From Dallia pectoralis (lineage: Eukaryota > Chordata > Actinopteri > Esociformes > Umbridae): DNA of 64,000 nt. Shown here piece by piece: positions 11,980 through 24,885 of this stretch. Each line of letters starts with the position of its first letter. Position 1 is the stretch's first letter. Where the stretch lies: NCBI GenBank assembly GCA_029465975.1, contig CM055728.1, forward strand, positions 7,056,548-7,120,547, in the 5' to 3' direction. A program made the translations under genes and the position numbers. A model generated the notes under the pieces. The model saw nothing but the letters and a program-made list of their open reading frames with translations, had not been told where the DNA came from and did no database searches.

Positions 11980-13106
11980 AAGACGTTTGTCCTCGGCTTG
12001 ATCAACAGTTAAACTAGGACGTTTGATTCAAGAGACGGAATACTTCTATTATTATAACAACGGAAAATAAGCCCTTTCGTGAATTTCTGCCACCACCCAT
12101 GTGATTTGAGCTTTCCGCCCCCTGGTATCAACCACCAACTCCTGTGCAGGGATAACAAGCAGATGTTTTTACGTAGCCACCAACGCACATCGTCTTAGTT
12201 TTCATTGACTTCAGATTTTTACGTTCTCCATCATGTACTCTTTCTCGTCAGACTGGGTCGTTTTTTTTTTACCTCACCTGCCCCCTCCTTCCCTTCTCTC
12301 GTTCCAATTGAATCAGGGTTTGACCTCACCAAGGAAAAGGAGAATATCTGCCACTTTATATTTCTGTACAATCAGGAACTGCTGTGTCCTGCCCCGGTTT
12401 GTCCATTGGGGGGCGCTGTTGCCATGCTTCAGAGGTGTAACTGTGCCAACAGGGTTGGAGGTTCCCAAAGGCAAAAACGTTCGAACTTGGAACTGTGTGA
12501 TAATAAGACTTCAGTGGTTTATCTATTTTTCATTCAAGATCAACAAAGTCTATATTTTTTGGCTTACTACTGACAATTTTCAGTTCAGAAAGCTGCTTTT
12601 TCTGGAGCCTTAATATTTTTTGTTTTACTAGTTATTGATGACTTGTCAAAAGAAACCGCTCTTTTAACTGACAGTGCTGGATAAATCAGGGAAAGTGTGA
12701 AGTCACACTCTGGACATTTAAAATGAGGAAGTGAAAAGGCCTCTGAGAAGGAAGTAGCTGATGTTGTCCACCACGGCAACGGAGCTCTCACCATCTGAAT
12801 CCAAAGTTTACTATTTTACATCCCTCAATCTCCTTCGCTTTGGTTTTCTTTTGATAAATGAAGTTTGTCCAGAAGAGTTTTTTTGTATGGTTCGTCATTG
12901 GGAGATTCTGTTCACACACACACTAGCCAGTCTGAGAGAAAATGTAGCATTCACCATTTTAATTCTAACTAGAAACGTGATTAATTTATGTGACCTAACT
13001 GCTACATTTGAATGAATTGTCTCACACATTAGCTTGTTTGGAAATCGACATCACCTCGGTGATATGTTCAGCGTTCTGTCTTAATCCTCTGTTTTGTTTT
13101 GACCGT

Positions 13107-13107
<1 letters not shown>

Positions 13108-13142
<35 letters not shown>
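13108..13142. repeat. Poly-T run of 35 bases
   Basis: An uninterrupted T tract inside the probable 3' UTR. Its length is likely variable. Confidence 0.95.
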
Positions 13143-13145
<3 letters not shown>

Positions 13146-14304
13146 TCTCAAAATGTGGTTTTGTTACCAATCTATCATGTCCTTCGTATTGCTGAGCTTT
13201 AACTTAGGGGCCTGTAGTCATGGAGAAAGTCTAAAATGTATAACCTGAAATTAATGTAACTGATTTACTATCAAGAGTAAGAAAGAAAATATTACGAACA
13301 AACTATGGTTTCTGTGTGTTTTTTGTTGTTGCTGAGACTGTATGCATATTATTTTTGTAACTGACAATTGAGGTGGAAATGAGTCACTGGTATGGATTGT
13401 AGTCAGGGATTGACCGGCGGTTGAACATTGATAGATAAACATTTATCCCTGTTTTAATATCCTACAGTTGGCGATCATGCAGGATTTAACTTGATTCATT
13501 TTAGTTTTTTGTTATTTCTAGGAGGCACACCTTGTTAAAAAAAAATCGATATCTCTTTATGTTTCTTTTTGTGTGCGTGCGTACATATCTATATGCACAT
13601 CTTGCTGTTTAATTAGGTGTCCAATTATGTTCTGGATGCAGGGGCAGACAGTGTTTATTGTTTAAGTAACTTGTTTGTTGTGACATCACATGGTCACTTT
13701 CACTAGCATCTTTAAACACATTACCACTCTTCATCGTTGCTGTTCAGTTAGGATTCCTAAACTCACATTGCACAGGCTGCAACCGTATATCACAACAACT
13801 ACGTTCCCTGGGAACTATTGCAGCAGTGCATCTTTTCTGTAACTTGACTGATCTGGGTTCACATTGTAATGGCAGAGAAACTGTTCGTAGTTCAGTCCAA
13901 ACCCTCTTGTAGGTTATTGCAAGTAAATTAATTTACAGTCCATTGTTCCACTTCAGATCTCTTTTTTTCAATAGGATGTCACATAGTTGAAAGCTGACTG
14001 ACTGTGTTCCAGGATGGAGAACCTTTGGTGTATTTTGTTCCCTTCTACTTCTGGATGCAGTGGCCCCAGACGGTGGTTTTACCACACAAAGTGTGCTGAT
14101 TGGTCCACTGCAAATGGGACAAACGAGTGTTGTGGAAACATTTTGCAAGTTTACAGCTTTTCATTGTTTTCTGCCTATTTGTGCATAGTGAAGTGTGCAC
14201 AACAAGAACAGACATGCAAAGTGCTGACGTCTGGCTCTGATTTGGGTTATGGTGAGGACTGTAATTTGGCATTAAGGGTTAGGATATTGAGTTTAAGGTT
14301 GGAG

Positions 14305-14768
<464 letters not shown>

Positions 14769-15422
14769 CCCACCCAGCACCAGACCCCAAATAGATTCTG
14801 TCACTTTGCTGTGTGAGCCTACATCATCTCACCTTCACTAAAGCTCCGTCAATTCCAGACCGCCAATGTCCATTTCCACAGTTTCCTGTTCCGATGCTGC
14901 TCCCTTCCCCGTTGGACAGTTGACCTTAAGCCCGCCACCATGTGACCGGAGACGTGACCTTTAACCATATATACAGTGGAAGCCCTAGTCGCAGCTGGTT
15001 ATTGTCAGATGCGGCACCCCTATTTCTCTTCATCTGCACCGATGTGAAGTCACTGAGTTTAAGCCTTATGGGCTGGTGCCTTCCATGGACATTATCTCCA
15101 GTCTTCTTCCACCTCAGTTTATGTGAATGAACAGCACACGTGGAGAACACTGCTTGGACTGTAAAGCTGTTCTCTCAGTGAAGACGCATGAAATGGATGC
15201 ATGTGACTAGTTGTTTGCTGCAAAAGAAAGCCATGATTATGGTTATACAATTATATATTTAAAACACTAAAGGGATTATGTAAGGTACAATACTACCTAT
15301 AACAAATAGTCTTTGTATTGCCCTGCTAGTAAACCACTATAGCTGTAGCAGTGGGGCTGACCTGTTTTTGAAGCTCGGCAATCTTGTTTTTTTATTTTTC
15401 CTTTTAGATGGAGTCACGCCTT

Positions 15423-15428
15423 AATAAA
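15423..15428 (+). terminator. ythdf1: Candidate ythdf1 poly(A) signal AATAAA
   Basis: A canonical AATAAA in GCCTTAATAAACTGTC is followed by T- and GT-rich sequence (ATTGTCTGCATCTCATTGCT) suited to a downstream cleavage element. It is the best poly(A) signal I see between the ythdf1 stop and the 34-bp array. Confidence 0.55.
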
Positions 15429-15789
15429 CTGTCTATTTAGTAACATTGTCTGCATCTCATTGCTGTTGACATTCTGAAGACACTTTTTTGATAGTGATTT
15501 TTTTTTCTCCAAGAGCTATATTTATTAAATTAAAATAGCTGGCCAAGGTATTAACCCACGTGGTTTAGGTCGCTTTATAACAGGCAAATGTTTGACTAAA
15601 CGCTGGTGTCAATTCCATTTAATTTCTGAAACTAAACGAAATATGAAACAACAAAATAAATGCCGGTGTCTTTGTTGATCACAAATTGACCGACCAGTAT
15701 TTTGTAATATCGGCTTGATCTCAATGAAAGCAGAGCTGCTGCCACGATACACACCGTGGAGACAACATGACACAGGTGAAGCGAATAAT

Positions 15790-18700
15790 GTGGTCTGGGT
15801 GGAGTAAATAGTAAACACGCGTTAATGTCTGGGTGGACTAAATATTAAACACATTTTAATGTCTGGGTGGACTAAATAGTAAACACATGTTAATGTCTGG
15901 GTGGACTAGATAGTAAACACATGTTAATGTCTGGGTGGACTAAATAGTAAACACATGTTAATGTCTGGGTGGACTAAATAGTAAACACATGTTAATGTCT
16001 GGGTGGACTAGATAGTAAACACATGTTAATGTCTGGGTGGACTAGATAGTAAACACATGTTAATGTCTGGGTGGACTAGATAGTAAATACATGTTAATGT
16101 CTGGGTGGACTAAATAGTAAACACATATTAATGTCTGGGTGGACTAGATAGTAAACACATGTTAATGTCTGGGTGGACTAGATAGTAAACACATGTTAAT
16201 GTCTGGGTGGACTAGATAGTAAACACATGTTAATGTCTGGGTGGACTAGATAGTAAACACATGTTAATGTCTGGGGTGGACTAGATAGTGAACACATGTT
16301 AATGTCTGGGTGGACTAGATAGTAAACACATGTTAATGTCTGGGTGGACTAGATAGTAAACACATGTTAATGTCTGGGTGGACTATATAGTAAACACATG
16401 TTAATGTCTGGGTGGACTAGATAGTAAACACATGTTAATGTCTGGGTGGACTAGATAGTAAACACATGTTAATGTATGGTTGGACTATATAGTAAACACA
16501 TGTTAATGTCTGGGTGGACTAGATAGTAAACACATGTTAATGTCTGGATGGACTATATAGTAAACACATGTTAATGTATGGTTGGACTATATAGTAAACA
16601 CATATTAATGTCTGGATGGACTATATAGTAAACACATGTTAATGTCTGGGTGGACTAGATAGTAAACACATGTTAATGTCTGGGTGGACTAGATAGTAAA
16701 CACATGTTAATGTATGGTTGGACTATATAGTAAACACATGTTAATGTCTGGGTGGACTATATAGTAAACACATGTTAATGTCTGGGTGGACTAGATAGTA
16801 AACACATGTTAATGTATGGGTGGACTATATAGTAAACACATGTTAATGTCTGGGTGGACTAGATAGTAAACACATGTTAATGTCTGGGTGGACTAAATAG
16901 TAAACACATGTTAATGTATGGTTGGACTATATAGTAAACACATGTTAATGTCTGGGTGGACTAGATAGTAAACACATGTTAATGTCTGGGTGGACTATAT
17001 AGTAAACATATGTTAATGTCTGGGTGGACTAGATAGTAAACACATGTTAATGTCTGGGTGGACTAGATAGTAAACACATGTTAATGTCTGGGTGGACTAG
17101 ATAGTAAACATATGTTAATGTCTGGGTGGACTAGATAGTAAACACATGTTAATGTATGGTTGGACTATATAGTAAACACATGTTAATGTCTGGGTGGACT
17201 AGATAGTAAACACATGTTAATGTCTGGGTGGACTATATAGTAAACACATGTTAATGTATGGTTGGACTATATAGTAAACACATGTTAATGTCTGGGTGGA
17301 CTATATAGTAAACACATGTTAATGTCTGGGTGGACTAGATAGTAAACACATGTTAATGTCTGGGTGGACTAGATAGTAAACACATGTTAATGTCTGGGTG
17401 GACTAGATAGTAAACACATGTTAATGTCTGGGTGGACTAGATAGTAAACACATGTTAATGTCTGGGTGGACTAGATAGTAAACACATGTTAATGTCTGGG
17501 TGGACTAGATAGTAAACACATGTTAATGTCTGGGTGGACTATATAGTAAACACATGTTAATGTCTGGATGGACTATATAGTAAACACATGTTAATGTCTG
17601 GATGGACTATATAGTAAACACATGTTAATGTATGGTTGGACTATATAGTAAACACATATTAATGTCTGGATGGACTATATAGTAAACACATGTTAATGTC
17701 TGGGTGGACTATATAGTAAACACATGTTAATGTCTGGGTGGACTAGATAGTAAACACATTTTAATGTCTGGGTGGACTAGATAGTAAACACATGTTAATG
17801 TCTGGGTGGACTATATAGTAAACACATGTTAATGTCTGGGTGGACTATATAGTAAACACATGTTAATGTCTGGGTGGACTAGATAGTAAACACATGTTAA
17901 TGTCTGGGGTGGACTAGATAGTAAACACATGTTAATGTCTGGGTGGACTATATAGTAAACACATGTTAATGTCTGGGTGGACTAGATAGTAAACACATGT
18001 TAATGTCTGGGTGGACTATATAGTAAACACATGTTAATGTCTGGGTGGACTAGATAGTAAACACATGTTAATGTCTGGGTGGACTAGATAGTAAACACAT
18101 GTTAATGTCTGGGTGGACTAGATAGTAAACACATGTTAATGTCTGGGTGGACTAGATAGTAAACACATGTTAATGTCTGGGTGGACTATATAGTAAACAC
18201 ATGTTAATGTCTGGGTGGACTATATAGTAAACACATGTTAATGTCTGGTTGGACTATATAGTAAACACATGTTAATGTATGGTTGGACTAGATAGTAAAC
18301 ACATGTTAATGTCTGGGTGGACTAGATAGTAAACACATGTTAATGTCTGGGGTGGACTAGATAGTAAACACATGTTAATGTCTGGATGGACTATATAGTA
18401 AACACATGTTAATGTATGGGTGGACTAGATAGTAAACACATGTTAATGTCTGGGGTGGACTAGATAGTAAACACATGTTAATGTCTGGATGGACTATATA
18501 GTAAACACATGTTAATGTCTGGGTGGACTAGATAGTAAACACATGTTAATGTCTGGGTGGACTATATAGTAAACATATGTTAATGTCGGGGTGGACTAGA
18601 TAGTAAACACATGTTAATGTATGGGTGGACTATATAGTAAACACATGTTAATGTCTGGGTGGACTAGATAGTAAACACATGTTAATGTCTGGGTGGACTA

Positions 18701-19388
18701 GATAGTAAACATATGTTAATGTCTGGGTGGACTAGATAGTAAACACATGTTAATGTCTGGGTGGACTAGATAGTAAACACATGTTAATGTATGGTTGGAC
18801 TATATAGTAAACACATGTTAATGTCTGGGTGGACTATATAGTAAACACATGTTAATGTATGGTTGGACTATATAGTAAACACATGTTAATGTCTGGGTGG
18901 ACTAGATAGTAAACACATGTTAATGTCTGGGTGGACTATATAGTAAACACATGTTAATGTCTGGGTGGACTATATAGTAAACATATGTTAATGTCTGGGT
19001 GGACTAGATAGTAAACACATATTAATGTCTGGGTGGACTATATAGTAAACATATGTTAATGTCTGGGTGGACTAGATAGTAAACACATGTTAATGTCTGG
19101 GTGGACTAAATAGTAAACACATGTTAATGTCTGGGTGGACTATATAGTAAACATATGTTAATGTCTGGGTGGACTAGATAGTAAACACATATTAATGTCT
19201 GGGTGGACTAGATAGTAAACACATGTTAATGTCTGGGTGGACTATATAGTAAACACATGTTAATGTATGGTTGGACTATATAGTAAACACATGTTAATGT
19301 CTGGGTGGACTATATAGTAAACACATGTTAATGTATGGTTGGACTATATAGTAAACACATGTTAATGTCTGGGTGGACTAAATAGTAA
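15790..19388. repeat. 34-bp minisatellite array, about 106 copies
   Basis: The unit is TGTCTGGGTGGACTAGATAG followed by TAAACACATGTTAA (34 bp), running for 3.6 kb from about 350 bp past the ythdf1 poly(A) signal. The main variable site is CTA(G/T/A)ATAG or CTATATAG. Other variants are TGTATGGTTGG, TCTGGATGG, a one-base insertion (TCTGGGGTGG) in a few units, and CATATG for CACATG. Variants are interspersed rather than blocked, which suggests repeated local exchange. Almost every unit carries GGACT on the + strand. Confidence 0.98.
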
Positions 19389-19821
19389 CTGTAAAGTCTG
19401 CTCACAAACCCCCAACGCTGACATGGCGTCCTATAGGAGCATAGATGTGCCATTTAGGGTTCAGGTGGCCTGAACAGACTGAAGGTCGTCTACTGGGGAA
19501 CGAGTCACAGAAAGTGTTAATAATGTTAACGGGAGAGATGTGTCACATTGGTTAGATGCCCGTGATGACCCCGTCCACCGGTGAAAACGTCTATATACTG
19601 GGCAGGGAAAGAAGGTGGCCTGGTCCGATGAGTCCGGTATACGGCTGCGCTTTTACCTGGGGATGTGACGGCACCACAATGCTCCATGGGAAGTCAAACA
19701 TCCGCTAGAGGTATTATGATGCTCTGGACGTGGTTCTTCTGGGGAAACCTGTGTCTGCGCGTTCATGTGGACCTTATTTTGACACGTGCCACCTTAACAT
19801 TGTTACAGACCAGGTGAACCC

Positions 19822-20395
19822 CTTCATTCATGGTGATGGTATTACCTGTTACAGACCAGGTGCACCCCTTCATGGTGATGGTATTACCTGTTACAGACCA
19901 GGTGCACCCCTTCATGGTGATGGTATTACCTGTTACAGACCAGGTGCACCCCTTCATGGTGATGGTATTACCTGTTACAGACCAGGTGCACCCCTTCATG
20001 GTGATGGTATTACCTGTTACAGTCCAGGTGCACCACTTCATGGTGATGGTATTACCTGTTACAGACCAGGTACACCTCTTCATGGTGATGGTATTACCTG
20101 TTACAGACCAGGTGCATACCTTCATGGTGATGGTATTACCTGTTACAGACCAGGTACACCTCTTCATGGTGATGGTATTACCTGTTACAGACCAGGTACA
20201 CCTCTTCATGGTGATGGTATTACCTGTTACAGACCAGGTGCATACCTTCATGGTGATGGTATTACCTGTTACAGACCAGGTGCACCCCTTCATGGTGATG
20301 GTATTACCTGTTACAGACCAGGTGCACACCTTCATGGTGATGGTATTACCTGTTACAGACCAGGTGCACCCCTTCATGGTGATGGTATTTCCTGA
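19822..20395. repeat. 42-bp minisatellite inside the Tc1-like remnant, about 13.5 copies
   Basis: The unit begins CATGGTGATGGTATTACCTG and continues TTACAGACCAGGTGCACCCC plus TT. The period of 42 is divisible by 3, so long repeated frames exist in several phases. In one of them the unit reads VMVLPVTDQVHPFM, which is recognisably the transposase segment it came from. Confidence 0.95.
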
Positions 20396-20527
20396 TTACA
20401 TGGGGCCTCTGTCGCAAATGTGCTCTGCTGCACCGCACGCAATGATCGAGAATGGTTTGAGGAACATCATGACAAGGTCAAGGTGTTGCCTTGGCCTCCA
20501 CATTCCCCAGATCTAAATCCAATTGAG

Positions 20528-21072
20528 AACCAACAGCATATGTGGTCATATTTTTCATCGGTGTATTTTACTCAACTACCAATAAAGAACCAACAGCATA
20601 TGTGGTCATATTGTTCATCGGTGTATTTTACTCAACTACCAATAAAGAACCAACAGCATATGTGGTCATATTGTTCATCGGTGTATTTTACTCAACTACC
20701 AATAAAGAACCAACAGCATATGTGGTCATATTGTTCATCGGTGTATTTTACTCAACTACCAATAAGAACCAACAGCATATGTGGTCATATTGTTCATCGG
20801 TGTATTTTACTCAACTACCAATAAAGAACCAACAGCATATGTGGTCATATTGTTCATCGGTGTATTTTACTCAACTACCAATAAAGAACCAACAGCATAT
20901 GTGGTCATATTGTTCATCGTGTATTTTACTCAACTACCAATAAAGAACCAACAGCATATGTGGTCATATTTTTCATCGGTGTATTTTACTCAACTACCAA
21001 TAAAGAACCAACAGCATATGTGGTCATATTGTTCATCGGTGTATTTTACTCAACTACCAATAAAGAACCAAG
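20528..21072. repeat. 60-bp minisatellite inside the Tc1-like remnant, about 9 copies
   Basis: The unit is AACCAACAGCATATGTGGTC, ATATTGTTCATCGGTGTATT and TTACTCAACTACCAATAAAG. Copies are nearly identical. Single-base deletions in the fifth and seventh units shift the period to 59. The array starts immediately after the SPDLNPIEN coding remnant. Confidence 0.95.
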
Positions 21073-21130
21073 TGTGTGGCATTAACGTGGAGTTAAGGAC
21101 AATCTTACTGCCAACCCACTATTGCATTAT

Positions 21131-22900
21131 GCATCACGTCATCTGGAGCTCTCCGAGGTGCTGATCTTCTGTCCTTACACACTAATAAGGGACTGACATG
21201 CACCGTCTGATACATTTTTACTAGGTAATTTCTTTGTAAAAGTTTGGCGAACAGCGGGCCTATCCCGAGGTTGTTTGGTGTTATAGGCTATATGAATTAT
21301 AAACTGTCTAGTCTGTCTTATTTTAAGTAAAATGTTGCAAACACTTTCTCTAAGCTTTACCCAAATGGCGAACATTTGTACAAACAAAATCACAGACAAT
21401 TAAAGATGACATGTATACACTCAGCATTTATTAGTCATATCGAACAAAACATTCCATATATAGGCCACCTATAGAGCGCACATTGAAGGGTGAAATTGTA
21501 ACGTGTGATTAAATACAAACTGATATAATCTGAATAGATGTTGTGGATGCAACCACTTACCAAAGTTATTTCAGCAACACCTATAGTTCAGAAACCGTGT
21601 CGTTGTATGGCTTTATTTTGCACTAGGCTATAAATCTACCACACATTAAACATATTTGTGGAATAGAAGGCCAGCTTTGCATTTCTGTTTGTATTTACAG
21701 GTACTTTTTTGTTGCAAACCTAATTGATTTAAATCTTTTTACAGGCCAATAGGCCATATTACAACAATCACATCAGTAGCTTTGTATTACTGTTGCAATG
21801 ACTCACAGGAAAAGTTTTTTTTGCCGTTTTTGGCACCCTCCGTAAGACTCTAAAGACCCCCAAGTTATCCAGAACAAAACCTCTTCTTTCGGTAACATTG
21901 CGCAATTGTTGTCACTTGATATTTTTGCGTTATAGGTCTATTTTATGTTATATTTTGAACCTTTATTTTGAAGCATGCACAAATTGTAATATGTCAAACT
22001 GTAAAAACATATTAACCGGTTGCTTCCTAACTTTGACATCGCAGTTGGTCGTTTGTTTATGCCAGACGTAAAAACACAGATTCGGCCTACTACAGTAACA
22101 CTATATTTCGACCTAATCTCTACTAAGATAAGAGCTTTAAAGTTAAATGTTTATGTGTATATATAGCCTATGAATTTGTATAGCAAATCATTTGCATTGT
22201 AGTGTTACAATGATGATGATACTATGTTAGAAACCACGTATTATCCAATTTGCATTTGAATGACCCTTCTTGTTGTAAATGTTATTCGTTTTGTTAGCTA
22301 TTTAAATTGATCTGGTATTTTGGCTGGTAGCAGTGGGCATGCCATTATTTTTCTGTATCTAACTGGAGCAGGTGCACCTTATGGCACGTCATTGATAGCC
22401 TATATTTCATGTAACTGATGGGATTCTTTATCTATTCGAAATAATTTAGGATAACTAATGAATTAGGCCTAGCACTTTTGTCCGAAATCGTAATCTTTTG
22501 GATGCACGTTTGGGTAGCGTATTGCCCCAAATCTATTCGCTGCAGTTTTGTCATGGATCTCCCTGTGACACTCACCATTTGAATGTCTGTAGACATGACC
22601 GGACTGTATGGTTGCGGTTACAATGCGTCATGACCGCAGGACCTTGCCTCCAGAAAAAAAGATCCACAGAGGACATTGAGAATAGACTTCTTCTGGTTTA
22701 AAATATACCTCATATACTTCATGCTGAGTTGGTACCTTGGTCTTACGCTCATAAAATGCACCAAGACATAACTGCAGGTCATTATGTAAAATATATTTCT
22801 TGGAAATCAAATAACGAACTAAACTCTTTTTAAAATCTCTTTTAGGTGAATTTGATAAGAACCAGGAGCAACCCAAAAGGCTACTTTACGCATTGCGCAT
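21131..22900. other. AT-rich intergenic DNA, no gene seen
   Basis: No exon, repeat array or mobile element was recognised. The palindromic word AGGCCTA and its fragments recur here and as far as about 31 kb. Confidence 0.5.
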
Positions 22901-23099
22901 GCACTGATAGAGTGAACAAACGCGCACTAGCACGCAAGCACACGCACGCCAGAACGCTGCCATGTCAACGCAGTTTGCTCAGTGGTTATAGTATATAAAA
23001 CAATATTTAAACATGTACGCGCAAGCTTAATAATGACCTTTTATTGAATGTATGCATCAGTAGACACGTTGTTGCGTATAGATTCCTCTCTTGGCATTC

Positions 23100-24360
23100 A
23101 CCGCGTGCCTTAATTGTATGGACATTAAATCAAGGTCCGCTGTGAACACGCAGAGTGACAACCCTTCATGACGTCGCGCGCCCCCGCACGAATACGAGAA
23201 CGGGTCACCCCCACGGACGCGAGCACTGCAATGTCGAACCCTATAACCCTATTTGACGCCGACTCGGTGCGCAGTGAAAGAAACACCTCAAGACGCGGGA
23301 TCGTACAGTTATGACACGCACGACGTGGACTGAAATTACACGAAATCCTAAACCAATAATCTGCCGGATCACTAGTGTACGTATAGTCATCAATACTATC
23401 CCTAATCTGTGTTGAAACACACTCATGCATTACTATATACCAATTGTAAGCCGAGTAGATCGTTCCATTCGTCCAGTACAAAGCTAAATACACAGTTATA
23501 TGTATGCCCTAGTGTGCAAATGCAGTTGTGCGCCTTTACGCATCGATGTCCACGGCTGCCCGCATGTCCATCTCTTTGTCCCGGAAAAAAATGCTGTTTT
23601 TAATACAGCCAGCGGCTTGTCCTCGAGTAGAAAACAACTGGAAGGCGCCATATAGACCCTATTCGGTTACATAAATATACATCCCATTGTGCGGAGCAGG
23701 AAAGGTGACTGCGCTCCGACGCATTGCTGAGATGCAGTTCCTCCACTTGTCCGTCACAAACGCCCTCCGCTGAAATGCTGGATATTCTTCCCTCACATTC
23801 CGTCGACAGGCTATAATATAGGCTACGACCAGCCTACGTAAAAAACACATATGTTTAATCGTTTTTTAGCCACGTGCTAACGTCGCTTTCCAATACACGG
23901 GATATTGGACAGCGGGGAAGCTATTTTCTTCACGTCTCTGAGAAACACCTCGATATATTTTCTACTCCGTGGAAAAAGACCAACGACACTGAACCCGGTG
24001 CGCGTATAGTGCCGGTGTCCTCTCCGCTTGGTAAGTGGCGCACCGTGTCGTCGCCTGTACACAACTGGAAAGCGTTGTCTCTGTCTGTCCGTTTTCAATC
24101 CGTCCGTTCCAGTCCGTCCGGTTTCTCGGCACTGCACCGGAACACTGAACGCATGCATGCGCCTCTCGCGGGCTCTCTGATCCACCCGTCTCGCGGATTA
24201 GAGCGCGCCTGCCTCGCTTTTCCCGTCCCAGACAATCGCGCGAGCCTCTGCTGATTGGGCTCGGGCGCAAGAGGATTACATCGGCACACGATGACGTCAT
24301 GGCCCGGGCCCAAGTTCTCTCTCCCCCCATTAACCAAATCCTCATCAGCGAGAATGTCCT
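23100..24360. promoter_or_regulatory. CpG-rich promoter-like block with CRE and CCAAT box
   Basis: CpG density and GC content rise sharply against AT-rich flanks, most clearly from about 23,990 to 24,380. A perfect CRE palindrome TGACGTCA lies at 24292-24299. An inverted CCAAT box (ATTGG, 24254-24258) lies 34 bp before it. CRE plus CCAAT within a CpG island is a typical TATA-less vertebrate promoter arrangement. A donor-like GCTTGGTAAGTGG occurs near 24030. I cannot assign a downstream gene or a direction. It may serve a non-coding RNA or an unrecognised first exon. Confidence 0.4.
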
Positions 24361-24378
24361 TGAAAGCGCGCGGCTGAC

Positions 24379-24885
24379 ATTCTGCACAGCATCATGCATT
24401 AGCGCACATACTGCCTACATAATGACAACTAAGCCCAGGCCCAGCCTACTGTGGCCGTTGCATTTCTGCACAGCATCATGCATTAGCGCACATACTGCCT
24501 ACATAATGACAACTAAGCCCAGGCCCAGCCTACTGTGGCCGTTGCATTTCTGCACAGCATCATGCATTAGCGCACATACTGCCTACATAATGACAACTAA
24601 GCCCAGGCCCAGCCTACTGTGGCCGTTGCATTTCTGCACAGCATCATGCATTAGCGCACATACTGCCTACATAATGACAACTTAGCCCAGGCCCAGCCTA
24701 CTGTGGCCGATGCATTTCTGCACAGCATCATGCATTAGCGCACATACTGCCTATAATGACAACTAAGCACAGGCCCAGTCTACTGTAGCCGATGCATTTC
24801 TGGACAGCATCATGCATTAGCGCACATACTGCCTACATAATGACAACTAAGCACAGGCCCAGTCTACTGTAGCGGATGCATTTCT
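24379..24885. repeat. 84-bp tandem repeat, about 6 copies
   Basis: The unit starts GCATTTCTGCACAGCATCAT and includes GCATTAGCGCACATACTGCC and CCCAGGCCCAGCCTACTGTG. The first copies are almost identical. The last two have drifted (GCACAGGCCCAGTC, and a small deletion at CTATAATGAC). The period is divisible by 3, so the open frame through it is not evidence of coding. It directly abuts the CpG-rich block. Confidence 0.95.

Larger units (their letters stand above)
19400..21130 (+). mobile_element. Dead Tc1-like DNA transposon carrying two expanded minisatellites
   Basis: The + strand retains Tc1/mariner-family landmarks. GGTCCGATGAGTC, CATGGGAAG and TGACACGTGCCACCTTAACA lie upstream. AATGGTTTGAGGAACAT leads to a frame reading VLPWPPHSPDLNPIEN around 20480-20530, the conserved SPDLNPIE segment near the last catalytic acidic residue of the DDE/D transposase. 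No continuous reading frame spans these pieces, and terminal inverted repeats were not found. The parts of the gene around DQVHPFMVMVFPD and around the region after PIEN have been amplified as 42-bp and 60-bp arrays. Confidence 0.75.

Noticed and set aside
19730..21164. Repeated-peptide frames over the 42-bp and 60-bp arrays
   Set aside because: Period effect on amplified transposase debris; no intact start, domain order or splice signals.
24299..24685. ORF starting at the ATG next to the CRE
   Set aside because: Most of it is the 84-bp array with period divisible by 3, and the unique N-terminal part resembles no family.
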